A stretch of DNA of 64,000 bases from Pseudo-nitzschia pungens. Lineage: Eukaryota; Bacillariophyta; Bacillariophyceae; Bacillariales; Bacillariaceae. This document shows positions 1 to 10,228 of the stretch, one piece after another; the stretch's first letter is position 1; each line of letters opens with the position of its first letter. A program made the position numbers and the translations under genes. The stretch is taken from contig CM074765.1 of assembly GCA_037355855.1 (NCBI GenBank), forward strand, positions 1,426,001-1,490,000, in the 5' to 3' direction. The notes beneath the pieces were generated by a model. The model saw only the letters and a list, made by a program, of their open reading frames with translations, did no database searches and was not told where the DNA came from.

Positions 1-222
1 TATCCACATTCCCGTCTCACTTTCTCTCAAGTCCCTAGTTTGTGGGACTTGTTTGTCTTTTTCCCTGCTTGATGTTCAAGGTTTGTTTGAAAATTTGTCG
101 TTCTGCCACTTGGGGTCCTGACTCTATGATGGAGGCGACGTTAAAGTCTGGTTACAGACTGAGTAATTTAGTTTCACCTTTGGTGATTAAAGTTATTTAA
201 ATACGTATATTATTATTATTAT

Positions 223-1836
223 GAACAACCAGTCCATCGCCTCACATGGGCTCTATCCGCAGCTCTCAATCTTATCTGTGTTGGCTACGACGTCGGCAAC
301 GCCTTCGCTGAAGCACCAGCCCCCAAAAGCCCCTTCTACATGAGAGTAGACCCTCCATTCCATCAGTGGTGGACTGAACATCTAGGACGCAAACCCATTC
401 CCATAGGACACGTTATTCCAGTCCAAAAAGCGCTTCAGGGACACCCTGAATCACCCCGCCTGTGGGACAAATACATATCCAAGATGATTACCGAGGAACT
501 AGGCTTTAAACACACTACCCACGAACCTTGCCTATACTACAAGCATGACGACTCTGGCCTTACCCTTATCCTCCGACAAGTGGATGACTTCCTTATAGCT
601 AATGCTGACCCCAAAGTATGTGACAAAATTCGTGAACAAATTCAAAACCGTATGACTAACCCCCTTAATGTTCTTGGCACCATTAGAAAATTCAACGGCA
701 TCCATGTTAACCAAACAAGACACTACAACCACCTCCACTGCAAGACTTATATTGAAAAGATCACTGCGCACCATGGATGGACCAATGTCCGAACGAGATC
801 CCGTCCGACGCCTATGAATGAAACAACACAATATCAAAAGCAGCTACAGACCACAATTGGCCCCGAAGACCCATATGAAGCCACCAAACTAGAACAAAAG
901 ATGGGCTTCAGCTACCGACAATGTATAGGAGAACTAATCTACGCGCTTACGATTTGCCGAATAGATATCTCCATTGCAGTCATCACACTCAGTCAACACT
1001 CTCACCATCCAGCAAAAATCCATTATGAAGCAGTGAAACAGATATTCCTCTACCTACTTGCCACCAAGACAGAAGGCTTAACGTACTGGCGCCCCAAGCC
1101 CCGTACTGACCTCCCCGACATGCCACTCCCACAGCCATTTTCATCCCCGGAAGCCCTTGCCAAATTTGCACACCACCACCACCCACTACAAGTGCATGGC
1201 GCCTGTGACACTACATGGGCATCCAACCGTATACACCGCCGATCGATGGGTGGCGTTATCATGATGCTGGCGGGCGCTGCAGTCTACTATAGAACACGCC
1301 TACAACCCACCATTGCCCAAAGTTCAACAGAGGCAGAATTCACCAACATGGCAGACGCAGGCAAAGCAGCCCTTTACCTTAGGTGGATCCTCGAAGAACT
1401 ATGGATTGCCCAAACAAAACCCACCCCAATCATTGCCGAAAACCACGGTGGATGCAGAATGGCAAATGCCCATCAACCCACACGCCGCACACGACATGTT
1501 GAAATGAAACACTTTGTTATCCTCCAATGGACAGAAGATGAGTTTATCACCTTTGTGGAAACAAGATCTGATGAGAACTACAGCGACTCACTGAGCAAAC
1601 CCACTGGCCGTACTAAATTCTATGAACACTCTGACGTGTTCATGGGACGTGTAAAGCCTACCTTCACACCACCTACAAACCAAAACCCCCATACAGTCCA
1701 TAACATGACTTTCTCCACTTGCAATTGGAATCCTCTCGAAGATTTACTATATTCTCAAAAATTGTCTTTTTTCGACTCTTCCGATTCTGCAAGTGCGGGG
1801 TGGTGTGAGAATGAATCCCTAGCAACTAGTGAATAA
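223..1836 (+). mobile_element. Ty1/copia retrotransposon pol fragment (RT and RNase H)
   Basis: This is the 3' part of a copia-type polyprotein, with reverse transcriptase and RNase H. The first ATG of the open frame is at 340, but similarity runs in frame back to about 223: 'DVGNAFAEAP' at about 286-315 is the copia RT motif holding the first catalytic Asp. Later come 'QVDDFLIA' (the xVDD catalytic motif), then RNase H with 'HGACDTTWASN' and 'SSTEAEFTNMADA'. Gag, protease, integrase and the RT N-terminus are missing, so the copy is 5' truncated and joins a TTA-rich stretch near 220. The remaining frame has no stop over about 530 codons, so truncation looks recent or the frame was under selection. 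The stop codon lies inside the start of the 3' LTR. Class assignment is firm; activity is unlikely. Confidence 0.93.
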
Positions 1837-1853
1837 CCTCACTCTTATTGTAA
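1804..1853 (+). repeat. Start of copia 3' LTR, with polypurine tract
   Basis: The G-rich run just before 1804 (GCGGGGTGG) fits a polypurine tract, and the following TGTGAG fits an LTR start. About 50 bp from here recur with few changes at 33540-33590, supporting a repeat. The 3' end of the LTR could not be fixed because the two copies diverge after about 50 bp. Confidence 0.65.
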
Positions 1854-2055
1854 TACATGCGTTAATCACGTCAATAGGAGCACAACAGCATTTCGCATCC
1901 TCTACGGGGTGACGAAGTCTCCTTCAAATTTCTAAACCACGGTGTAAATCGTTCTTTTGAGTCATAAAATAACGAAGTAAGATTAACTTACCGGCGGTAA
2001 CCTTACCGTACACAAAATTTCTTGCAGTAAATGTTGACATTTCAAGACAACAATA

Positions 2056-2162
2056 TACTACGGAATTCCTATCAGCTGTCCCCCGGCTTCCATAGAAATG
2101 ATTAGTTGGGGATGTAGAACCGGGGGACAGCTGATAGGAATGCTGATAGGAATTTTGTAGTA
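2056..2162. repeat. MITE-like inverted-repeat element, copy 1
   Basis: A 107-bp element with no coding capacity. Its ends are inverted repeats: TACTACGGAATTCCTATCAG at the left matches the reverse complement of the right end (GCTGATAGGAATTTTGTAGTA-like), with CAGCTGTCCCCCGG-type inner arms. The core arms recur at 42611-42697, and degenerate pieces occur near 41541 and 42765. This fits a small non-autonomous DNA element. No transposase of this family is visible. Confidence 0.7.
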
Positions 2163-2460
2163 TTGATTATTCACCTCCTCCAAGATGCTAAGGTCCCTGT
2201 GCTCAGGTTCATGTGTAGGGAACTTTACCAGAGCTACAGGTCTAAGCCTTCAGCAACTTTCTACAGGGTGCTAGGCTGTGTGCTAAGCAGCAGGCTTAGC
2301 AGCAGGCTTAGCAGCAGGCTTAGCAGCAGGCTTAGCAGCAGGCTTAGCATCAAGTTTATTCCAAGGTGCTGTGGGGTGCTGACAGCAGAGTGACCTGGGT
2401 TCTCGTGTAGGATTTGTACCAGTTACAGAGACCTGGGGACAGCACCGTTAGCACGCTGTA
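2163..2460. repeat. Satellite-like region with 12-bp minisatellite
   Basis: About five copies of a 12-bp unit (GCAGGCTTAGCA phase) lie at roughly 2284-2350. The surrounding DNA repeats words such as GGTGCTAGGC and GATGCTAAGG. GTAGGATTTGTACCAG at 2407-2422 exactly matches the reverse complement of a piece of the 143-bp satellite at 21.7-33.4 kb, so this looks like a distant inverted relative of that array. A 76-codon frame here only reflects the repeat. Confidence 0.6.
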
Positions 2461-4100
2461 GCATAGTACTACAAGGTTAAGGTTGCTACTGTATACGAGA
2501 TACTGGGTATGCTACCATCCAAATACCGTTGGGTATGGTTAGAACGTACGACTTTTACTAGAACCGGATTCCCAGACCTGCAGTTAGCGCGGGCAAGCAC
2601 ACGACTGAATTATTCGCTGTACTCTACTCCGTATTAGGCTACAGCGCTAAGATACGATACAGCGCTACGATACAGCGCTACGATACAGCGCTACGCTACG
2701 GCGCTGTGAGTTACAGTCTGCATTAAAGTCTACAGCGTTTCAGTTCTGTTAATTAAGATTCTGTACAAGACAGCGAGTCTTCTCTGTTTATTCGACAGAG
2801 CTCAGCTCAGATGCTGAGCTCACTTTTTTCTTTCTTGTCTAAAATAGAACACCATCATCATGCCCTCCAAACACGATCGATCTTATGTACCTCTATGAAA
2901 GTAGATACACTGTATCCAAACTGTATGCAATAGACCATGAACAGCATGCTCTTAAGACTCACTGTTTGTCAGCACTCTGTGCACCACTGTTGTTGTTGCT
3001 GTTTGCTGTTCCACCACAGTTATTTGCTCCCTAATTGCCGATGGGCAAATATCAATGCAACAAAAGACCAAGGTATTGGCCATTACTACTAGTACTATCA
3101 TTTCTCAACTTCTTTTATAACATCGAAAAATCCTTCACTTTTTTGAACTTCCAATGCTGTCAATTTCCCTATGACCAGCCATCTTTTTTGCTGGATCCTA
3201 GCCTTCCAGTTGAGAGCATGATATTTGTCATTCAAAGTCTGGATTTAGAATATAGTAGTTCGTTTAGTATAATACGATTCTTTCAATAATACTGTTATGA
3301 CTATTTTTTCCTGAGAATTCATGCTTTGACAGAAATAATGGCACATTGATGATCCTTGAAATACATTGTATCTTTGAACAGCATGAAATACTCCTGTCCT
3401 AAATACCAGCAGTTGTAACTTCAGACTCTCAAGGAAGCATTGCAATTGAGTGCATGTGGACACGGTTGGCTTGGTCAGAGGGTATTGAACCACTTCTTCA
3501 ACGCAATTCAAACGGATGCTAAGGTAGAACACTTATGTTTGGTAGCTAAAGTGTTTGGTCGTTGAAGTATCCTCAAACCTCAAACGAACCACACGAAGAG
3601 CCCACTCGCGCAGACCTGTATCCAGTCTTTTCGTTCCCTTATTGGCCTCTCGATAAATCCCGGTGAAAAAATACCGGCAGAGACGGAATCCCCATTTATC
3701 TTTCGGCACCTTCCCTCTATCATCGAAATCACGACATGCCTCAGTTCTGAGTGTAGGAAAATTCAAATTGTCACAATGTATTCATTTCGTCTCTCGTATG
3801 CTTGCGTTGTAACGTTAACCTAGTTCTGACGCCGAACCTGAAATCCATGTTGTTCACATAATTGACTGCAAAAGGAACAGTGCTAGACGGCGTTAAAGAG
3901 CAACTACTTCTTCCGCAACGATTGTTTCTCCACGATTTAACATTCAACCATAGGTGTACACATTCGAAGAAACGATTAAGTTGCATCTATTACACTATTT
4001 TTATACGAAGTAATTATTGCATGTTTCCATACTCGAAATCAATTCTTGACGATTCAATTTGTCATTCGTCGTTCGTCCGTACTAGCCCAACGCTCTTGAG
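2461..4100. other. Intergenic region with 13-bp minisatellite and one long broken frame
   Basis: A 13-bp tandem repeat (GCTACGATACAGC phase, 4-5 copies) lies at about 2640-2707. A perfect inverted repeat GAGCTCAGC/GCTGAGCTC at about 2798-2822 is followed by a T run. On the minus strand, 3766 to 3245 is one reading frame of about 172 codons broken by a single TAA at 3533-3535. It resembles no family I know, so it may be a pseudogene or chance. Nothing else here looks coding. Confidence 0.45.
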
Positions 4101-4622
4101 TTATTCCAAAGCTTTAAATTTGAACTTTTGCCCGGAAAGTGACGCCTCGTACATAAGACCCCCGATCGTGCTGGTAAAGACGGCCATACCCTTCGTGTAC
4201 ATGAGAGTATTCGTTGTGCGTTTGAATTTGTGCTTGGTCCCTCTGACACCCCCTTGAATATTGAGGTTGTTGTCGATCGTGCTGACCTTTGCACCGGCAC
4301 TCGCCGTCAGCGCCACCGCATTGGCATCGGCTCCGAATTCGAAATTGTCAACGATGAATCTCTTGTAGTCGGCTTCTCTTTCGAAAAAAATGATCATGCT
4401 GTAAATCTGTCCTCCAAACTGAGGCCCAAGGCTGACCTGAAGCATCTTCGACGTACCAACCTTCTCTGGAGACCCGCTCTCCTTGTTGATATAGACATCT
4501 CCTTGGCCACCAGCGCCGCCCACGGCGGCAATTCCAAGTTTTGCGATGGTTGGGAAGACGGCATATCCGTAGGCTTTTTCAAAATAAGGATTGCAACTTT
4601 CCTGACTCTTGAATTCGTCCAT
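4101..4622 (-). CDS. SYLF (Ysc84-type) lipid-binding domain protein, 173 aa
   Basis: A stand-alone SYLF/Ysc84 domain. The signature is 'AYGYAVFPTIAKLGIAAVGG' near residues 18-37, then a Gly-rich loop, 'GGQIYSMIIFFE' at the middle, and the C-terminal strand region 'GGLMYEASLSGQKFKFKALE'. Known family members bind phosphoinositides or actin regulators (yeast Ysc84, animal SH3YL1), but those carry an SH3 domain that is absent here. The single-domain form also occurs in bacteria and algae. No signal peptide or membrane segment is seen, so it is probably cytosolic and membrane-associated. The ATG at 4622 leaves almost no N-terminal extension and the domain is complete, so no intron is needed. Family assignment is confident; the role is inferred from the family. 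Confidence 0.85.
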   Translation of the reverse strand: MDEFKSQESCNPYFEKAYGYAVFPTIAKLGIAAVGGAGGQGDVYINKESGSPEKVGTSKMLQVSLGPQFGGQIYSMIIFFEREADYKRFIVDNFEFGADANAVALTASAGAKVSTIDNNLNIQGGVRGTKHKFKRTTNTLMYTKGMAVFTSTIGGLMYEASLSGQKFKFKALE

Positions 4623-5824
4623 GATTTCTGTTCTTGATGTTTTCGTTGCTTTTTTTATTGTTTCTCTTTCTATCTTCTGTGCCTTATAGGGTATGTTATG
4701 GTTGGTTATTCGCTCTGTGTTGAATAATGGTGAGTGACCGGGTATCTCAAAATGAATAATACAACGAAGTGCAAGTCACGTGGATGAAATTGATGTTGAA
4801 CGAAATTGTCTCTCAACAGACTGTAGAAGCTTTTCGCTCTGCCGCCATCTTTTTTCGGACCTCTTTTCTCGTGACAGAAGCACGATTGCTTCAATCAAAG
4901 AAAGTAATTACTCGTAAGAAAAAACCGCGATGACTTCTTTTTTTCCTTTCATTTCAACCGTTCCAAACTTCATGCTCGAACTGCGCGAAAAAGAGGACCT
5001 GAACGAGTGAGTGAGTGAGTGATTTTGAGTCGACTCGAGTCGAGCAGTGACGGATTTCATCGACACGTCTGACAAACACGACTGATTGTTGACTGTGTAT
5101 TGTGTTTTTTACTTTCTTGCTGTCGGTGCTTTCGTTTATGTTTGTGGTGATAACGGAATATTAACGGTAACAAAAAATTATATCGTACATCAAGATTAAC
5201 GTAAGATTTATTTGTTAGGAGGGATGTCGGTAGCCGGAGCTTTGTCAACCGCACGGGTTGAGTTAAATGTTGCCGCACTTGAGAAATAGTCTTTGGTATT
5301 CAATACCCGTATATGTCCAGTACAGTACCCGTCTGTAACACTTACACACCTAATCGACTTGCTCGTGCTGCACTTTATTCGTAAGTCTGTTCAATTAATA
5401 AGTATTCATCACGGTATATAATATTAGTGAATGTTTTGTTCTCGTTTGCTGAAAAAACTGTCGATCGCGCCCGTCGACCCAAACTTCTCTCGCCGAATGT
5501 TTTCGCCATCGTTACTGAAGAAATTGTGAGGGTCGGTCGGTCACGGCGTGATCGGAAACAAGGTGAACCTTCTGATAGCACATGTTACATCCGTGTGTTT
5601 CTTGTTTCAATGAATGAGAGGACCGACTTGTTGATATTAAGTTCAGTCGACTTCGCGATTAGCTTTGTCGGAAACGACAAATAGATACAAGAGTTACAAG
5701 AAATCCAATTGACTACAAAGGTGTGGAGTCGCGACACAGTGCGTGACGAATTCATTATTGTTTTGGGTGATTTGTTAGAAAGAAGGCCAGAAGAAACAAT
5801 TGTTTCGTTGGTAGTTCTGTTGAC
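4623..5824. other. Intergenic region between divergent genes
   Basis: About 1.2 kb separating the divergent SYLF and WW-domain genes, so it should hold both promoters. It contains a short GAGT run near 5006-5022, the GTCGACTCGAGTCGAG palindromic stretch near 5029, and A/T-rich segments. Small frames (for example 5427-5684) have no recognisable similarity and are not called. Confidence 0.5.
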
Positions 5825-8800
5825 ATGGGGAATACTGAATCATCTCCCCGTAGCTACAATGGTGATCGTGATCTAGACGACTCCGGTATACCATCATTTC
5901 CGGGGTCCACTTTGGTCGAATCGGCCCTGAAATGTGGAAACATCGAGGACACTGGCACCTGTAACGATTACAATCAGGGTAACCGTGGCAGAAGAAAAAA
6001 GAAATCATTGGCGGCTCAGCTTCTTTCCCATGCAGAGAATTGTGTTATGTCTCCGCAGAATTCCCAAGTGGAAGGAATGAATAGTGACAGTGACGGAGAC
6101 AATGGCATTCGGCATCCAAATTCTTCATCGAGCGAAGACGAGGGAACGCATTTCTTTGACGACCAGTACGAAGAGTTTGGTCGAGGGCGCAATGCACCCA
6201 CCGTGAAAGTGAGCAAACCACAACAAGTTCCAAAGCCACAGCAAACGAGCAGCAATATTCAGCAAGAAAACAAAACTTCGTCCTTGTTGGCTAAATCGTT
6301 GATGTCTGAAGTCGGTGATCCTAATTCCATGGCACCAGGTGCTATGGCTGAACGTGAAAAGAAGTTACTGAAAGCACAAGAAAAGGCCCGTCAGCACAAA
6401 TTGGCGTACGGTGTGGCAAGATTGAACGTAGACCTAAGCAACTCGAAGGACGTAGTTCGGCCTATCGGTTCGCCAAGCGAAGGAGTTGGACAACCCAGTG
6501 TTCTGGGCAGCATAGCCCATGTCTTGAAGGGAAATTTTAACGATCCAACTTCTGTGGATGGAGGAGAAAGGAAAGGAAACGAATCTTCTGTCCTTCCGCC
6601 GAATAGTTTGTCGGCAAATCATGCTGCTCAAGTGGAGCAACGGCGCGGAAGATCCCCAAGCTCCACCCCAGGCAAGCACACTGTTACAATCGGATTAAGT
6701 CTTTCTCGAAGGTCTTCTTCATTGGGACATCCCGATACTGTAACTCGCCAAACTGCCTTCGATTTCAACGAACTGCAAGATCGGGAATACAAATACGTGT
6801 CTAGTACAGATTCAAGTGGTTGGAGAGCTGGAGGTGGGGAAAGAGGTAGCAACGGCGGAGATTTAGGAAGCGTCTTTGGTGACGATGAAAGCAACTTTAA
6901 GAAAAATGGAATGAGCTCGACACCTGGCGGCGCAAATAGCTTCAATGGGCCCGGAACACCAAGCGGAGATCACAACCACAAGGTGGCAGCACCGGATACT
7001 GTACACATTCCAATTATCCAGATTGACGCTGAGTCGCCACATGTTATCGATTCTATCATATCCGCACTGGCGCGTGGGGAAATTTTCATTCCCCACATGG
7101 CAATTATTCCGGAAGCTCTATCTGTGGATGGAGTGAGCCCTCCCGACCTTGTTGTCAGGTTTGGAACAGAACGGAATGAAGATTTGCCACCCGATGAATG
7201 GCCCAATTGGTGCTTGGAATTTATGCACAATCAGCTCTATGAGTACTTCTACGGAATGGGTGCTCGTTGGGCAAAGCGCCCCTTTTCCATCACGCTCGCG
7301 AAGAAGGTACGCTGGAAAACGGTCAAACATATGAATCGTTATTTTTCACACGCTGAACGCGTCATTGATGCATGGAGAGAAAAGGGACCGCAGTACCTCG
7401 ACCCACAATTGGCGTACATCGAAGGTGGAGCTACTCCGGAAGAGGTTGCTCGACCGCACGGAATTTATCTCTTTCGAAACGGTGTTCCTACGAACTATTT
7501 TGCACCCAACTTCCATCCACCATACACTACGAAGATGACGCGATCTTTGTTGTTCAACGTTTTAGGCAAATCATGGGACAAGAAGCGAAGAGAATGGTCT
7601 TCCGCACCTATTCCAAAGTTGATCACACCATCCCTACTGGTTTCGGCCATGTGTGGATGTGCAGACAACCAAACGAGCGGATTCATAGCAACTGAAGTGA
7701 CTTTGGTGGACGGGCCTCTGGATCGATCGACAACAGTACCTGTAGGTGCTGGCGTTCGTTCGTTTACACCAAAAAACAAAATTCCAGAAAAAACTTTGTT
7801 TGGCCCGGAGCCATCTCCTTCGTTGAAAAATAAAAACATGAGGGATCAAAAGAAAGGTGGACAAAATGAAGAAAAAAAGGAGGAGAAAATCGATGAGAAC
7901 TCTAACGAAAGAGAAGCGTTACCGAGTAATATGCATGGGATGCAGCGTTTAGAATCGCAAGATCCACCTCAAAATATCGTTACAGAACCAGACTCTGACC
8001 ACTCAAAAAATAGTGACAACGACAAATCCAGCCAAGTGTTGTCAACGCTCAAACTACAAATTTCGTCGTCGTCTGCCCCATTCTTCGATGGAGTCGGAAG
8101 TGATTCAAATGATGTTCCTTCACCACCTTATAAAACGTTTTCATCAAGAGAAGAAGACTTTGTCCCAAATAAACACGACGAAACAGAACAGGAACTAAAA
8201 CAACAACAGCAAGAAGTCCTTCGAAACACTCGGCAGTCACTTGAGCCGCAGGAACAGCGTCAAGACCCTCAACTGGAACTACGTTTGGCAACTGGTAGTG
8301 ACGAAACGAATGACGAGAACTCAGGAGACAGCAAAAACCATGAACATAAACATGGAAGAGGGGGGATAGGAAAAAGACTGAGGTTGCTCAAAGGTAAAAA
8401 GAAAAAGAAAGCACAAGAGACAACAACCGGTAGTAAGGGCTCGGACGAGGATTGGCTGAACGATTTGGTGAGTGCAGTCGGCGGATTTCTTTGAGTTTTT
8501 GATCCTTCATTTGACTGCAACATGAAGAACTCACAAACATTTCACTTTATCCTTCCCTTTGTTCCTATTTTGAAATGAAAATGCAGGGTAAACCTTTGAC
8601 GAAGACCGAGTACACGACAATGGCATCGCTTCAGGCTGAACGACAGCCCTTCAACAATGGTGAAGCCCAGACAAATTCAAGTGATAAAAAAGTAGATAAA
8701 TTATGCGATGCATTCCGAGATGGGGCAATTGGTCCGGGTAGTCCCACTGTCAGAAGCAATAATTCGAGCAAATCGAGTAGAAATGCTCTGATGAATACGA

Positions 8801-9234
8801 AGAGCAACGACCCCGCCAACGCTCTCTCTATGGAATATTCTCAAGACGACTCTACGATGATCGGTGAAAAATCGGTTGGTGAGTATACTTTCGATTCCAC
8901 TTTGCTGGGACAAAACTTTGCGGCTGATTCCAAGTCTGTGTTGAGTGCTGCTACCAAAGAAACTCTGGTGGCGAAAGAGATTTTGGAGGAAGTTCCCGAA
9001 TATTCACAACACACGCACTTGTCAATTGGAGGAGATTCATCGTACACTACTGTTGACGATGAGCCAGTCCCTAGCGACGAAGAATTGTTCGCTGCTGGTT
9101 GGGCCAAGGCGTTGGATTCTAATAGTGGTTATTACTACTACTTCACGTTAGACAGAAAGCGTACTGTTTGGGAGAATCCCCTCGCCACCTCATCCCCGTC
9201 AAATCGCGAAAGGAAAAATGTTGGAGAAATATGA
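5825..9234 (+). CDS. N-myristoylated WW-domain protein, 1096 aa, one intron
   Basis: Two adjacent open frames are one gene. Exon 1 is 5825-8467. An intron with donor GTGAGT runs 8468-8586 and ends ATGCAG; exon 2 is 8587-9234. The junction is phase 0, so '...DWLNDL' continues as 'GKPLTKTEY...'. The N-terminus MGNTES fits N-myristoylation (Gly2, Ser6). Residues 1-380 are low-complexity and Ser-rich. About 390-630 form a dense, conserved-looking domain rich in aromatics ('PNWCLEFMHNQLYEYFYG', 'HGIYLFRNGVPTNYFAPN') that I cannot name. Then comes a charged linker, and a WW domain at about 1048-1080 (Trp1053, YYYY core, Trp1076, Asn-Pro). WW domains bind proline motifs, so a membrane-tethered adaptor role is inferred. 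Retaining the intron would end the protein 8 codons later and drop the WW domain. Confidence 0.82.
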
Positions 9235-9460
9235 AGACTTCATGAACAAATGTAGTGTGCGATAATCTTTTTAGACCGATATTGAATGACATAGTCCAGC
9301 TGAAACTTTCATCGCATTACCAATGATCATCTTCAATTTTCTTCGCCCTTCGGAATTTCGTACCACTCACACTGCAGCTTTTCGCGTGAGCAGTTGTGCT
9401 ATGGAGTAGAACCAAAAACATAATGGATGAGTTACAGGTCAAAAAAAGTTTGAGGACAGT

Positions 9461-10228
9461 CTAGATGGAATCTTCTTCACTACCGGAAAAATCCTCCAGA
9501 TAACAGAGTTCTTTCTCTTCCGTATTCCCCAATGGTACAACAACTCGTTCTTCAGGTGCCATTATCATCATTAACCATGGTGCAGGTTCTCCTTCATTGA
9601 CCACCTGAAATCCTAACCTCGAGTAGAATCTAACATTGATTTCCTTCCTGGTTTGCAACAAACAGCCGTAATTTCGTCGTATTTCTTCAAGCGCCATTCT
9701 TAAAAAGTGACTTCCCACTCCTCTACCTTGCACGGAAGGATGCACCGTCATTCTCTCCAATGTACAATACCTATCTCTGTCTTGCAAATTCTCTCCTCTC
9801 GATTCCAAAAATCTCCTCTTTAGTTCTTTCACTTCTCTATCCGCCTGGAGCAATCGACCAAAAGCACGAAAGCCGAACTTAAGAGGAAACCAAAGAATGC
9901 CTGTTTTAAGGATGGTCCACCCTGATATGTAGTTGTCAATATCAGGTGTCGCTAGCATGAAGAAACAGATCATTTTTGGTGGATGCCCTGGTTTTCGAAT
10001 GAAAGCGCATCTTGCCATGCCACTCGCACAAGTTTCATTTTGCAGTTGCAGCATGAGATTCTTCGTGAACAACCATTTGAGTGCCTCCAACCGATCTGCA
10101 ACGTTTAAATCTTGATATATGAAACAATATGTTGGCCAGTTGAGGAAGGCATCAGCCATCAATTGTGCGGCTTCTTCCACTTGATCGTAACGCAAGTACT
10201 CCAACTCGCTCAGATGCTCGGGGAGCAT
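9461..10228 (-). CDS. GNAT-family N-acetyltransferase, 255 aa
   Basis: A GCN5-related acetyltransferase. The acetyl-CoA pyrophosphate loop is clear: 'LERMTVHPSVQGRGVGSHFL', with Q-x-x-G-x-G/A-type QGRGVG, followed by the helix 'LRMALEEIRRNYG' and the C-terminal 'NVRFYSRLGFQVVNEGE' (the NxxFYxxxGF motif). The N-terminal half ('AAQLMADAFLNWPTYCFIYQD') resembles the puromycin-acetyltransferase-like subgroup, which often has such an extension. No targeting signal is evident. The ATG at 10228 is the first in frame. It converges with the WW-domain gene, leaving 226 bp between their stops. The substrate cannot be told from the sequence. Confidence 0.88.
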   Translation of the reverse strand: MLPEHLSELEYLRYDQVEEAAQLMADAFLNWPTYCFIYQDLNVADRLEALKWLFTKNLMLQLQNETCASGMARCAFIRKPGHPPKMICFFMLATPDIDNYISGWTILKTGILWFPLKFGFRAFGRLLQADREVKELKRRFLESRGENLQDRDRYCTLERMTVHPSVQGRGVGSHFLRMALEEIRRNYGCLLQTRKEINVRFYSRLGFQVVNEGEPAPWLMMIMAPEERVVVPLGNTEEKELCYLEDFSGSEEDSI

